64,000 bases of DNA from an uncultured bacterium (GTDB lineage: Bacteria > Vulcanimicrobiota > CADAWZ01), in contig CADASF010000012.1 in assembly GCA_902790465.1 (NCBI GenBank), positions 1 through 64,000 of the forward strand. Direction: 5' to 3'. The stretch's first letter is position 1. The number at the start of each line of letters is the position of its first letter. The translations under genes were made by a program, and so were the position numbers. The notes under the pieces were generated by a model that worked only from the letters and a program-made list of their open reading frames with translations, had not been told where the DNA came from and searched no databases. Of the stretch, positions 8,494 to 17,610 are shown one piece after another.

Positions 8494-10524
8494 ATGGACG
8501 GAAAAATTGGTTCAGATATAAGCTCTAAAAATTTTTACTCTATTTTTAAAGGACGTACAGACAGGGTTGCTATATATAACCAACCAACAAGTAAAGTAAT
8601 ATCCATTGAAGTAAAAAAAGGCGATTGGGAAATAACAAGTAGAACAGAAGCCCACTTAAAAGGTCAAACACGACTTGCACTTTATAATCATCTTTCAGAC
8701 AATACTTGTACTTGGGCAAATATAATATTTGATGAATCAACAAAAACTCCAACATCAAGGAACTCCCTTTTATTTGCTCAAGACTGTGCTATGCTTGGAC
8801 TTACCGATGTCAAGAGAGAAAGAACAAAAATAAAAGGTGAAAACTATGCCTGTTGGATGTTCTTTGACAAACCTATATCTGCAAAAAAGATAAGATATCT
8901 AATTGGTCTTATTTTTAAAAGACTTGATATAAAACAAGCTGAAATATTGCCAGCAGAAGACATGCTAACAACAGGTAGTCAAGGAAATTATGCTTGGCTC
9001 CCATATTTTGGTGGAAGTGATAAATGGATAGACCCAAGTGGAGCTCCAAGAGTTGACTTAGGTTCAAAACAAGGATTCACTGTCTTTTTAAACGATAACG
9101 GAGAACCATTAAAAGCTCCTTGGGCAAGAATTCACAAATATACAGAAGAAGAAATAGACAACGCTATTCTATATATTGACGAATATATTCCATCTGATCC
9201 AACTCCAAATGAAGGTATAGAACTAAAAGACTCACACATAAAGAAAATACTGGAAAAATGCGAAGCTGTAAAAAATATAATTACAGAGCTCAAAAAAACA
9301 AACACGCTAAATGACAAAATAGTTGAACTATTGGGTCCAATGTTTGTAACATGGAATAGAACAGATTATTTCCATAAACTCATATCAAAAACAAAAGGAT
9401 ATGACAAAGCATTTATTGACAAAAAATTGGCTTCTTTACCAGTAGGAATGCCTTTTACTCCTTGTTCTGCTTTTAAAAAAGCTGGATATTGTCCAGCTGA
9501 TAAAAAAGAATGCTTTACACCAAAGCCACCAATTGTTGAAAGATATGGAAAATTAGAAGAAGATACAACAGCTGACAAAGAAAAATACAGACAATTTTCT
9601 CCTGCCGTATGGGCATTCCAAGCTATTAGAGAAAGAATATCAGAAGAAAAAGATTCAGAAACAGCTGTTATTGATATAGATACAGTAGATTTCTCAGACC
9701 AACTAACCACATTTGAGCAAGAATTGGCTGAACAAAGAAATCTAATAATAAAAAATAGACGCCCCTGTTCTGGTTTGTCAACAGGATTAACTTGTCTAAA
9801 CAGAGATTTAGATGGACTAAGACCTGATTTTCTGACAATAGTTGCAGGAGTTCAAGGTTGCGGAAAACACACAATTTGTTCACAAGCTATGGAACATTGT
9901 GCAGCTGAAAAGAAAACTGCAATATATATAACTTATGGAGATACAAAATCGACAGCAGCTTCTAAGATGTTGGCAAGATGTAGTGGAATTGACTACAGAA
10001 AAATAATAAGAGGAACATTAAGTGATGAAGAAATGGCAAGAATTGCCGATACTTCCCAAAAATTAAAAGACACTTATGGACCATATATGTACTTCATCGA
10101 AGGAAATGATTCAATGGGAATCAAAAAAATAAGAATGATTCTCGACTCAATGGAAGCACATCTATTGATTATTGATTCCTTAAATATGATTCCATTCATC
10201 TCAAAAAATCAACTTACAGATATACCTTCAAGAATTGAACAGAATGTGAGACAGTTAAAAACCCTTGCAAGATACAAAAAAATTCCAATACTTGCTACTT
10301 TCTCAACAAGAGATAAAGATAGCAACATCTCAGAACTTGTATATATTGAATCTCTTGTCATGCAAGCATGTGACAACTGGATTCAACTCGAAGAAGGTAA
10401 AAAATCAATAGACCAAGCCAAAGAATATTTAATGTATATAAGAAAAAATAGAGCTGGAGATAAAAATTTAGCTTATAGATTGGCATATCAACCATTCCTT
10501 CAAAGATTTGTGGAGATGAAATAA
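8494..10524 (+). CDS. Primase-polymerase-like domain fused to DnaB/KaiC-type ATPase, motifs eroded
   Basis: 676 residues. Residues about 12-230 follow the pattern of archaeo-eukaryotic primase (AEP) domains of the TOTE type: FYSIFKGR near 12, a TWANIIFDE block where the metal-binding DxD would lie, CWMFFDKP, and QGNYAWLPYF. Three cysteines (C324, C333, C340) follow. Residues about 425-670 are a RecA-fold module (LSTGLTCLNRDLDGLRPDFL, then P-loop G452-VQGCGK458-H-T and Walker B LLIIDS at D561), like replicative DnaB or KaiC ATPases. Against the family pattern, DxD reads I78-x-D80, the catalytic His position reads A119, and the residue after the P-loop lysine is His459 rather than Ser/Thr. It may be a regulatory pseudo-enzyme. 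It overlaps the cupin gene start by one base. The AEP assignment rests on remembered family patterns. Confidence 0.55.
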   Translation: MDGKIGSDISSKNFYSIFKGRTDRVAIYNQPTSKVISIEVKKGDWEITSRTEAHLKGQTRLALYNHLSDNTCTWANIIFDESTKTPTSRNSLLFAQDCAMLGLTDVKRERTKIKGENYACWMFFDKPISAKKIRYLIGLIFKRLDIKQAEILPAEDMLTTGSQGNYAWLPYFGGSDKWIDPSGAPRVDLGSKQGFTVFLNDNGEPLKAPWARIHKYTEEEIDNAILYIDEYIPSDPTPNEGIELKDSHIKKILEKCEAVKNIITELKKTNTLNDKIVELLGPMFVTWNRTDYFHKLISKTKGYDKAFIDKKLASLPVGMPFTPCSAFKKAGYCPADKKECFTPKPPIVERYGKLEEDTTADKEKYRQFSPAVWAFQAIRERISEEKDSETAVIDIDTVDFSDQLTTFEQELAEQRNLIIKNRRPCSGLSTGLTCLNRDLDGLRPDFLTIVAGVQGCGKHTICSQAMEHCAAEKKTAIYITYGDTKSTAASKMLARCSGIDYRKIIRGTLSDEEMARIADTSQKLKDTYGPYMYFIEGNDSMGIKKIRMILDSMEAHLLIIDSLNMIPFISKNQLTDIPSRIEQNVRQLKTLARYKKIPILATFSTRDKDSNISELVYIESLVMQACDNWIQLEEGKKSIDQAKEYLMYIRKNRAGDKNLAYRLAYQPFLQRFVEMK

Positions 10525-11132
10525 TGAAAAAAATAGCTTTTGTTTTCATTCTTATTTTGGCTTTTATCATAAGTATAAATGAAAATATAGAAGCCAAGGG
10601 TAAAAAACAACCTAAAATACCTAAAGTTTTGACACAAGACGATATAATTAAGAGAATAAAAAAATCAGGTGGAACTGTTTTTCCAGTAGGTCAAGAAAAT
10701 AAAGGATATGCAAAGTATTTTACTGGAAAAAGTTATTTAGCTCCACTATCAGCAGATGAAGACATACAAATTGCAAATGTAACATTTGAACCAAATTGTA
10801 TAAATCACTGGCATAAACATCATAAATCCTGCCAAATTTTAGTTGGAGTATCTGGAAAAGGTTATTATCAAATAGAGGGGGAACCTATAAGAACTATTGA
10901 ACCTGGTGATACAGTAACAATCCCAGCAGACACTAAACATTGGCACGGAGCTACTGAAAAAAGTTGGTTTCAACATCTTTCTATAATGAAAAAAGGTGCT
11001 AAAACAACTTGGTTAGAACCAGTACAAAGAGAGGGCAAATTAAAAACTACAAAGAAACAATCTTCAAAAGAAGAAACTTCACAAGAAGAAAAAGAGGGGA
11101 AGGATACACAAAATGATAAAGATAATAAATAA
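10524..11132 (+). CDS. Exported cupin-domain protein
   Basis: 202 residues. A signal peptide (about 1-24) precedes a single cupin barrel at about 70-160. The first motif supplies HWHKHH and a distal glutamate-containing segment, and the second supplies HWHGA near residue 138; together these give the usual His-rich metal site. Similar small cupins are linked to carboxymuconolactone decarboxylase-like proteins, but no reaction can be assigned. The C-terminal 35 residues are a highly charged K/E/D/Q tail. The start ATGA overlaps the stop of the primase-like gene, so the two are probably translationally coupled. The tail overlaps the next small gene in another frame. Confidence 0.75.
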   Translation: MKKIAFVFILILAFIISINENIEAKGKKQPKIPKVLTQDDIIKRIKKSGGTVFPVGQENKGYAKYFTGKSYLAPLSADEDIQIANVTFEPNCINHWHKHHKSCQILVGVSGKGYYQIEGEPIRTIEPGDTVTIPADTKHWHGATEKSWFQHLSIMKKGAKTTWLEPVQREGKLKTTKKQSSKEETSQEEKEGKDTQNDKDNK

Positions 11133-11199
11133 ATTGCTTTGTTCATCTGCAGTTGTATTTTTGCTTATGGCACTTGTAGGTTGTGCAGGCGGAGAATAA
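11113..11199 (+). CDS. Tiny lipoprotein, 28 residues
   Basis: An ATG at 11113, preceded by the strong ribosome binding site GAGGGGAAGG, opens a 28-codon frame. It has a positively charged start (MIKIINKLL), a hydrophobic core (AVVFLLMAL) and a clear lipobox LVGC at its end; the mature part would be only CAGGE. It overlaps the last 20 bases of the cupin gene in another frame and is followed by a terminator, as expected for the last gene of a transcript. The form recalls entericidin-like mini-lipoproteins or lipoprotein-derived signal peptides; the actual role is unknown. Confidence 0.6.
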   Translation: MIKIINKLLCSSAVVFLLMALVGCAGGE

Positions 11200-11229
11200 T
11201 AATTAGTTTGAAAGTGAAAAAAAAAATGG

Positions 11230-11270
11230 GGCTGTGAAAAAATGTTGACTTTTTCACAGCCTCTATTTTT
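11230..11270 (+). terminator. Intrinsic terminator after the mini-lipoprotein
   Basis: GGCTGTGAAAAA (11230-11241) pairs perfectly with TTTTTCACAGCC (11250-11261), followed by a T-rich tail. The same GGCTGTGAAAAA arm reappears at 42655. Confidence 0.85.
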
Positions 11271-11403
11271 ATTTCTCAACTGTTAATAAATTAGTAGTTT
11301 AACAAGCCCACCTTAGAATTATAGAGGATAAAAAATAAAAAACATAGAAAATTATTATAAATAACATATTTTTTAAAATAAATACGGCAAGGAGTTTTCT
11401 GCT

Positions 11404-12915
11404 ATGAAGTGGAGATCAAATCCAATTGTATATGAAATAAATACAAGAATATGGTTAAAAGATATTTCCAATAAATACAAAACTAAAATGGATCTTGCTG
11501 ATGTACCTGATGAAGTGATCTCTGACATAAAAAACTTGGGATTTGATGCAATATGGTTAATGGGAGTATGGGAACCTTCTATCACAGGAAGAGAAATAGC
11601 TGCTTCACATCCTGGGCTTATATCCGATTTTAAAAATACTTTAAATGATCTAAAATCAGAAGATATAGTCTCCTCACCTTATGCAATAAAAAACTATAAT
11701 GTTTCAAAAATATTAGGTGGAGATGATTCACTAATAAAATTTAGAGAAAAAATAAACAAAGCAGGATTAAAGTTAGTTGTTGACTTTGTTCCCAATCATA
11801 CTGCAATAGACCATCCTTGGATAAAGGAACACCCTGAATATTATGTAAGAGGTAATTATTCAGATTATATAAGAGATAGTGCCAACTTTTTTAATGCAGG
11901 AACAGAATCTGAACCCAAAATTTTTGCACATGGAAAAGACCCATATTATCCAGGTTGGACTGACACAGCACAATTAAATTATTTTAATGGTGGGCTGAGA
12001 CAGGCAATGATAGAAGTCATAAAAAAAATTGCCAAAATGTCTGATGGCATAAGATGTGATATGGCTATGCTCATAATGAAAGGCATACAATATCAAATTT
12101 GGGGAGATAGATTATTCACGGAAAAAGATTCAAATGAATATGATGAATTTTGGAGTGAAGCTATAAAAGAAATAAAAAGTGAATATCCTGATTTTATGTT
12201 TATTGCAGAAGCATACTGGATGAAAGAAGGACCACTTCAAGATTTAGGTTTTGACTACACTTATGATAAAGCTCTTTATGATTGGCTAAAAAATGGAGAG
12301 GTAAAAGAGATTTATTCATATATCAGCAAAGGATTCGACGAATATCAAAAAAGGTGTATAAGATTTATTGAAAATCATGATGAAGAAAGAGCAGGAAAAG
12401 CATTTGGTACTGAACACCAAAAAAGTGCATTACTTGCAATTCTTTCATTACCAGGTGCAACATTAATCCATGAAGGCGAAATTGAAGGTAAAAAAATCAA
12501 AGTTCCTGTTCAACTCGCAAGAAGACCACAAGAAAATATAAACGAAAACATCAAAAATTACTATCTAAATCTTTTGAACATAACATCACAAGATGAATTC
12601 CATAATGGCAAATACAGACTATATCGCCAAAGAAGTGCTTGGGAGGGAAACTATACCTACACAAACTTTTTGATTTGGTCATGGAGTTCTAAAGATAATT
12701 TTTATTTAATTGTAATAAATTTCTCACCTTTCAGAAGTCAATGTTATGTAACGCTACCAAGTGAAGAAGTTGACAATCAAAATTGTACTTTAGTAGATAT
12801 GCTTGGCTCAAACATATATGAAAGAGATGGTTGTGTATTATGTAGGCAGGGACTTTATCTCGATATGCAACCTTGGACAAGACATCTTTTCAAATTTGAA
12901 AGAGAAGAACAATAA
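11404..12915 (+). CDS. GH13 alpha-amylase family enzyme
   Basis: 503 residues with a (beta/alpha)8 barrel acting on alpha-glucans or related sugars. The four GH13 regions are present: DFVPNH (I), GIRCDMAML with nucleophile D219 (II), FIAEAYW with acid/base E269 (III), and FIENHDEE with D326 (IV). There is no signal peptide, so it probably acts in the cytoplasm on storage glycan or imported dextrins. The C-terminal 90 residues form the usual beta domain. Exact specificity (alpha-amylase, trehalose- or maltosyl-type) is not readable. It is a single-gene unit between two terminators. Confidence 0.87.
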   Translation: MKWRSNPIVYEINTRIWLKDISNKYKTKMDLADVPDEVISDIKNLGFDAIWLMGVWEPSITGREIAASHPGLISDFKNTLNDLKSEDIVSSPYAIKNYNVSKILGGDDSLIKFREKINKAGLKLVVDFVPNHTAIDHPWIKEHPEYYVRGNYSDYIRDSANFFNAGTESEPKIFAHGKDPYYPGWTDTAQLNYFNGGLRQAMIEVIKKIAKMSDGIRCDMAMLIMKGIQYQIWGDRLFTEKDSNEYDEFWSEAIKEIKSEYPDFMFIAEAYWMKEGPLQDLGFDYTYDKALYDWLKNGEVKEIYSYISKGFDEYQKRCIRFIENHDEERAGKAFGTEHQKSALLAILSLPGATLIHEGEIEGKKIKVPVQLARRPQENINENIKNYYLNLLNITSQDEFHNGKYRLYRQRSAWEGNYTYTNFLIWSWSSKDNFYLIVINFSPFRSQCYVTLPSEEVDNQNCTLVDMLGSNIYERDGCVLCRQGLYLDMQPWTRHLFKFEREEQ

Positions 12916-12924
12916 AAACAAAGT

Positions 12925-12962
12925 AAAAAGACTCCAAAAGTTAAATTTGGAGTCTTTTTTTT
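12925..12962. terminator. Bidirectional terminator between amylase and DUF4127 genes
   Basis: AAAAAGACTCCAAA (12925-12938) pairs with TTTGGAGTCTTTTT (12946-12959), with T- and A-runs on either side. It lies between converging genes. Confidence 0.85.
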
Positions 12963-14442
12963 ATTTTGTTTTTATAAATACTTCAAAAAGTCTTGACCAA
13001 GGCAATTCCGCTTTTATAAATTTTGGAGCTTGCTTTTTGAATCCAATTTTTGCAATTTTGTCAGCATATTTTTTCATCTCTTTATTTATACTATGAGAAA
13101 TTTTTTCTTCTTCATTTTCTTTCATACCAAGAGATGATATACCACTTACAAGACATTTTAATTTCATTTTTGTTCTTATAATGCTTTGATAAATAAAATC
13201 GTCGAGTAATCTCTCAAACATAAATCTTACATGTGTTCTATCATTTGATCTATTTATTTTTTTTGCGATATATCTTATCACAGCATGTGAAATTGTTGTA
13301 CCTAAAGTATTTCCAGATGTATTCCAAGCAGCATAAGACATCAAAAGTGAAGGATTTACTTTTTTTATCAAAGTCTTTGTAAAATGTATATCTGCTCCAT
13401 TTGCATATTTGACATCTGCAACTGCTATATTCTTACCTTTTTTGATAAATTCCAATATTTTATTTACAAAAATTTCGTCTTTTTCATTTTTCTCTAAATG
13501 TTGAACTTCTGTTTCTTTCTGTCCATTTGGATGAACTTTACAAAATAAATCTATATCTGCATTTTCTTTTACAATTTTACAGCCTGAAGCATTTATATAT
13601 TCAACAACAACATCTTTTATTGGCTTACTTTCATAAATTGTATTTTTAAAAGATCCTTCTTCAGAAGAATAATGAATTGCAAAAGTTGGATTTAAAGAAA
13701 ACTCATCTTTAATAATAAGTGACTCGGCAAGCATGGCAAGCTCATCTGTCCCATTACAAACAGTAGTCTTTTCATCATCTTTCATCAAAACTTTTATTTT
13801 TTCTGCTTCAAGAGTATTTGGTCCAATACAAACTACATCATCAAGACCAATTAAAAGCCTATCTATTAAATTATTTTTTCTCCACTCACATGCTTTTAAA
13901 TTTATATCAAAATTTCTTTTTCTACATAAAATATATTCACCAAAAAACTCCCCCATTTCACTATCTTTTGATATTTCTTTCAAAACAGAAGAAAATTCAG
14001 ATTCAGATAAAGACGGGATAGGATATAATTTTTTGATGTTCTTTTTTATTTTTTCGGCTTGGAGCAAAATTTTTTCATTAGTAAAAGTTGGAAGAGTTCG
14101 CATTATAGAAGAAAAAATAATAATTTTTGAAGCAGGTTTAGTTTTTAAAAATTCTTCTAATTTTCTTGCATTTTCTTCACATTCTAGAGTTGAATTATTC
14201 ATATTTCGTGAAGCAACAAGACCGCCATAAATCAACATATCGAGAGATAATAAAAGTATATCTTCTTTTTTTGTATTTTCATACAACCAATTTAAAATTT
14301 TAGTTGAATCTCCACGCTTTTTAAATATTCCCAAGAATATCTCTGGAGGTATTTTTATTTTATACCCACCTATCTCAGCAAGTTGAGTAGGAAAAATCAT
14401 TGTACAAGGTCTATTGTCAATAGGAACAAAAATTATATTCAT
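12961..14442 (-). CDS. DUF4127 family protein
   Basis: About 493 residues matching the DUF4127 pattern: N-terminal PIDNRPCTMIFPTQLAEIGG, then LLLSLDMLIYGGLVASR, and later IAVADVKYANGAD and YAAWNTSGNTLGT. The function of the family is unknown; its conserved Asp/Asn/Arg loops suggest an enzyme. No signal peptide or membrane helix. An ATG at 14448 is only two bases from AAAAGG, whereas the ATG at 14442 is eight bases away, so I prefer 14442. It is transcribed alone, divergent from rlmN. Confidence 0.85.
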   Translation of the reverse strand: MNIIFVPIDNRPCTMIFPTQLAEIGGYKIKIPPEIFLGIFKKRGDSTKILNWLYENTKKEDILLLSLDMLIYGGLVASRNMNNSTLECEENARKLEEFLKTKPASKIIIFSSIMRTLPTFTNEKILLQAEKIKKNIKKLYPIPSLSESEFSSVLKEISKDSEMGEFFGEYILCRKRNFDINLKACEWRKNNLIDRLLIGLDDVVCIGPNTLEAEKIKVLMKDDEKTTVCNGTDELAMLAESLIIKDEFSLNPTFAIHYSSEEGSFKNTIYESKPIKDVVVEYINASGCKIVKENADIDLFCKVHPNGQKETEVQHLEKNEKDEIFVNKILEFIKKGKNIAVADVKYANGADIHFTKTLIKKVNPSLLMSYAAWNTSGNTLGTTISHAVIRYIAKKINRSNDRTHVRFMFERLLDDFIYQSIIRTKMKLKCLVSGISSLGMKENEEEKISHSINKEMKKYADKIAKIGFKKQAPKFIKAELPWSRLFEVFIKTK

Positions 14443-14568
14443 ATACATTTCCTTTTATGTCATTAATCAATTTTTATTTCTATTTTATGTATTTAATGCC
14501 TTTTTAGAACCAATATTTTTATTTATTATTTCAATTTTCAAATAATAAAAAAAAATTATATAATATAA

Positions 14569-14597
14569 TTGCATAAAATCAAATAATTTGCTAAAAT
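14569..14597 (+). promoter_or_regulatory. Probable sigma-70 promoter of rlmN
   Basis: TTGCAT at 14569-14574 and TAAAAT at 14592-14597 are separated by 17 bases, about 40 bases before the rlmN start. Confidence 0.5.
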
Positions 14598-14637
14598 ACT
14601 AAAAATTATTTTTTTATAACACTTATTAATTGAGACT

Positions 14638-15708
14638 ATGGAAAAGAAAAATTTAAAAGGACTAACAAAAGAAGAATTATATTCTTTCTTTGAAGAAATT
14701 GGAGAAAAATCTTTCAGAGGTCTCCAAATGACAAAACACATGTACCAAAGGGGAATTTCTGATTTTGATGAAATGACTGATTTTGGTAAAAAGCTGAGAG
14801 ATAAACTAAAAAATATAGCATATATTGAAGACATAAAAACATTGAGACATCTCATATCTTCACAAAAAGACACAGAAAAATTTCTTTTTGGATTGTCAGA
14901 CGGAAACTGTCTTGAAAGTGTTATAATGAGCTATGAAGACCATATTGGACCTTCGAGATTGACAGCTTGCATATCAACACAAGTTGGCTGTCTAATGGGT
15001 TGTTCATTTTGTGCAACAGGAAAAAGTGGTTTTATAAGAAATTTAACTGCAGGTGAAATTGCAGATCAGATAATACAAATGCAAAAAATAATAGCACCTT
15101 CTGAGAGAAGAATTGCAAATGTTGTTATGATGGGCATGGGAGAACCAATGTTAAATTATGACAATGTGATGAAAGCAGTTGATATAATCAACTGTGCAGA
15201 AGGAATAGCAATAGGAATGAGACATATTGCTATATCCACTTGCGGTATAATACCAGGAATTAAAAAACTCGCACAAGAAGGAATCCAAGTTAAATTGGCT
15301 GTTTCACTACATTCGCCATTTGATGAAATAAGAAGTAAAATAATGCCAATCAACAAAAAATATCCTCTTCCCGAATTGATGAAAGCATTAAAAGAATATC
15401 AAGAAATAACTGGAAGAAGAATAACTTTTGAATATGCAATGATTGATGGGGTTAATGATGATTTAAAATCTGCAGAAGAATTGGCTAGGATACTGGAAGG
15501 ATTTACTGCACTTATAAATCTAATACCATTAAACAATGTAACAGAATATGGTAAAAAAAGAAGTACAGACGAAAAAATAGAAAAATTTAAATCTTTCATG
15601 GAAAATAAAGGAATAAGAACTACAATAAGAAAAGAACGCGGAACAGATATAAATGCCGCCTGTGGTCAATTAAGGAAAAAAGTTTTAGAAGAAGAAAAAA
15701 ATGAATGA
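14638..15708 (+). CDS. rlmN: 23S rRNA (adenine2503-C2)/tRNA (A37) methyltransferase
   Basis: 356 residues of a radical SAM methyltransferase that modifies A2503 of 23S rRNA and A37 of some tRNAs. The cluster motif CxxxCxxC appears in QVGCLMGCSFCATG, with MMGMGEPMLNYDNV and AISTCGIIPGI further on; the C-terminal DINAACGQLR carries the resolving cysteine of the two-cysteine mechanism. Cfr shares these motifs, but length and housekeeping context favour RlmN. The stop overlaps the start of the ABC permease gene by eight bases, so the two are co-transcribed. Confidence 0.94.
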   Translation: MEKKNLKGLTKEELYSFFEEIGEKSFRGLQMTKHMYQRGISDFDEMTDFGKKLRDKLKNIAYIEDIKTLRHLISSQKDTEKFLFGLSDGNCLESVIMSYEDHIGPSRLTACISTQVGCLMGCSFCATGKSGFIRNLTAGEIADQIIQMQKIIAPSERRIANVVMMGMGEPMLNYDNVMKAVDIINCAEGIAIGMRHIAISTCGIIPGIKKLAQEGIQVKLAVSLHSPFDEIRSKIMPINKKYPLPELMKALKEYQEITGRRITFEYAMIDGVNDDLKSAEELARILEGFTALINLIPLNNVTEYGKKRSTDEKIEKFKSFMENKGIRTTIRKERGTDINAACGQLRKKVLEEEKNE

Positions 15709-16555
15709 AAATAAATCTAATTTAATTGATATATGGAAAAAATTTAAAAAGAATAAAATGGCTGTAATATCGCTATTTTTAATATTGGTATTCATCATAT
15801 CTGCATTTTTAGCTCCAATCTTAGCTCCTTATGATCCAGCTCTACAAAATATGTCTTATGACGGTATTCCGCAACCACCTTCACTTAAACATCTTTTTGG
15901 AACAGATAACTATGGGAGAGATCTTTTTTCGAGGGCAATATTTGGAACTCGAATATCACTTCTCGTAGGATTTGGAGCTGTTGGTATATATATGTTAATA
16001 GGAATTGTACTTGGAGCAATTTCTGGATATTTCGGTGGAATTGTAGATTCTATAATTATGAGAATGTCTGACATAATGTTGAGTATTCCTGTTTTTTTCT
16101 TTATCCTTGCACTTCAAGTTATATTCACTCCGTCAGTTTGGAATGTAATTTTAGTTATAGGATTCACAAACTGGGCTGGACCAACAAGATTAATGAGGGC
16201 TCAAGCACTTTCTCTAAAAGAATCGCTATTTGTAGAAGCAGCACAGTCTTTCGGTGCAAAAGGGAAGCACATAATATTTAGACATATAATACCAAACGCT
16301 ATGTCACCAATGATTGTTACAGCAACTTTGGGAGTTGCTTCTGCTATATTAATGGAATCAACACTCAGTTTTTTGGGTTTAGGGGTACAAGAACCAGCTG
16401 CAAGTTGGGGAAATATGTTGATGAGGGCTCAAGAATATATGACAACAGCTCCTTGGATGGCAATATTTCCTGGAATACTTATAATGCTTGTAGTAATATC
16501 GTTTAATTTTTTGGGCGATGGACTTAGAGATGCCTTTGATCCTAAAACAAACTAA
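15701..16555 (+). CDS. Peptide/nickel-type ABC transporter permease, DppC/OppC-like
   Basis: 284 residues. The N-terminal FKKNKMAVISLFLILVF and FGTDNYGRDLFSRAIFGTR segments and the EAA loop (EAAQSFGAKGKHIIFRHIIP) are typical of the OppC/DppC permease subunit; five or six membrane helices are apparent. These transporters import oligopeptides, dipeptides or nickel with a DppB partner, two ATPases and a binding protein. None of those lies in the window, so this permease is an orphan here, coupled to rlmN and followed by upp. Confidence 0.9.
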   Translation: MNENKSNLIDIWKKFKKNKMAVISLFLILVFIISAFLAPILAPYDPALQNMSYDGIPQPPSLKHLFGTDNYGRDLFSRAIFGTRISLLVGFGAVGIYMLIGIVLGAISGYFGGIVDSIIMRMSDIMLSIPVFFFILALQVIFTPSVWNVILVIGFTNWAGPTRLMRAQALSLKESLFVEAAQSFGAKGKHIIFRHIIPNAMSPMIVTATLGVASAILMESTLSFLGLGVQEPAASWGNMLMRAQEYMTTAPWMAIFPGILIMLVVISFNFLGDGLRDAFDPKTN

Positions 16556-16571
16556 AAGAGGAAAAGAACAA

Positions 16572-17207
16572 ATGAGTATAAACATAATACATAATCCAAT
16601 AACATCAACGGCACTTTTAAAACTTAGAGATAAAAAATCTCACTCAAAATTATTTAGAGAAGGCTTATTACTATTATCTGAAATAATAGCTTATGAAGCT
16701 GGCAAAAAATTAAAAACAAAAAAAGTAAAAGTAAAATCAGTACTTGAAGATACTGTTCAAGAATCAATAGCAGATGATATAGCTTTGATACCCATTCTAA
16801 GAGCAGGTCTTGGAATGACGACTGGCTTTTTAAAAGTCTATGAAAATGCAATAATAGCTCCATTGGGAATGTCAAGAGACCAGGAAACATTATTGCCATC
16901 AATGTATTACAGCAATATCCCTGAAAATATAAACAAATGTCACTGCTTCATACTTGATCCAATGCTCGCAACAGGTGGCAGTGCCTGTTTTGCAATAAAT
17001 TATTTGATTGAACAAAAGAAGGTAACAGCTGAAAAAATTTCTCTCTGTTCGATAACATCAAGTCCAGAAGGATTAAAAAAGATAGAATCTGAATATCCAC
17101 AAGTTGACATATATACAATATCAAAAGACAGAGAATTAAATAAATCTGGATATATATTACCAGGATTAGGTGATGCTGGGGACAGAATTTTTAACACAAT
17201 AATGTAA
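16572..17207 (+). CDS. upp: Uracil phosphoribosyltransferase
   Basis: Converts uracil and PRPP to UMP in pyrimidine salvage. PILRAGLGMT, the PRPP loop LDPMLATGGSA, and the C-terminal GYILPGLGDAGDRIFNT are hallmark UPRT segments. An in-frame ATG at 16518 lies inside the permease gene; the ATG at 16572, after AAAGAGGAAAAG, gives 211 residues, very close to the usual ~208, so I choose it. It lies 16 bases after the permease and probably shares its transcript. Confidence 0.95.
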   Translation: MSINIIHNPITSTALLKLRDKKSHSKLFREGLLLLSEIIAYEAGKKLKTKKVKVKSVLEDTVQESIADDIALIPILRAGLGMTTGFLKVYENAIIAPLGMSRDQETLLPSMYYSNIPENINKCHCFILDPMLATGGSACFAINYLIEQKKVTAEKISLCSITSSPEGLKKIESEYPQVDIYTISKDRELNKSGYILPGLGDAGDRIFNTIM

Positions 17208-17232
17208 AAAAAATAAAAACTTAAACAAAGGC

Positions 17233-17610
17233 ATGAAAGAATTTAACTTAAAATTTGAATACATTGGTTATACAACATCAAATCTTGAACGCACACTCGA
17301 TTTTTATGTAAATCATCTTGGATTTACAAAGCAAGAAATAAAAAAATCAGAAAAATTTAAAAATCGAAGTGTAATTATAGAGAAAGACGGCTATAAAATA
17401 GAACTTTTGAATCCAGATTATAGGATTGCTCCATTAAATTCTGGAATAAAAATGCTATGTTTTTCGTGTAAAAATATAGAAGAGGCATATGATAAAATTT
17501 TAAAATTGGGCTATAAGATTCTTTTTGATTTAAATATAGAAGAAAGTTCAAAGTTTTTTATCTACAGAGACCCAAATGGTGTTTTTATAAAATTAGAAGA
17601 AAAAATGTGA
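17233..17610 (+). CDS. VOC/glyoxalase superfamily protein
   Basis: 125 residues with the paired beta-alpha-beta-beta-beta modules of the vicinal-oxygen-chelate fold: FEYIGYTTSNLERTLDFYVN at the start and FIYRDPNGVFIKLEE at the end. The first metal ligand, usually His in the first strand, is not evident (EYIGYT), while E122 could serve as the last. It might be a glyoxalase I-like or a resistance-type binding protein; substrate unknown. It follows upp by 25 bases. Confidence 0.75.
   Translation: MKEFNLKFEYIGYTTSNLERTLDFYVNHLGFTKQEIKKSEKFKNRSVIIEKDGYKIELLNPDYRIAPLNSGIKMLCFSCKNIEEAYDKILKLGYKILFDLNIEESSKFFIYRDPNGVFIKLEEKM

Noticed and set aside
12803-13096. + strand frame spanning the amylase end and terminator
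   Set aside because: It crosses a strong bidirectional terminator and is antisense to the DUF4127 gene.
16518-16571. Longer N-terminus for upp
   Set aside because: It lies inside the permease gene and lacks a ribosome binding site; the start at 16572 gives the standard UPRT length.
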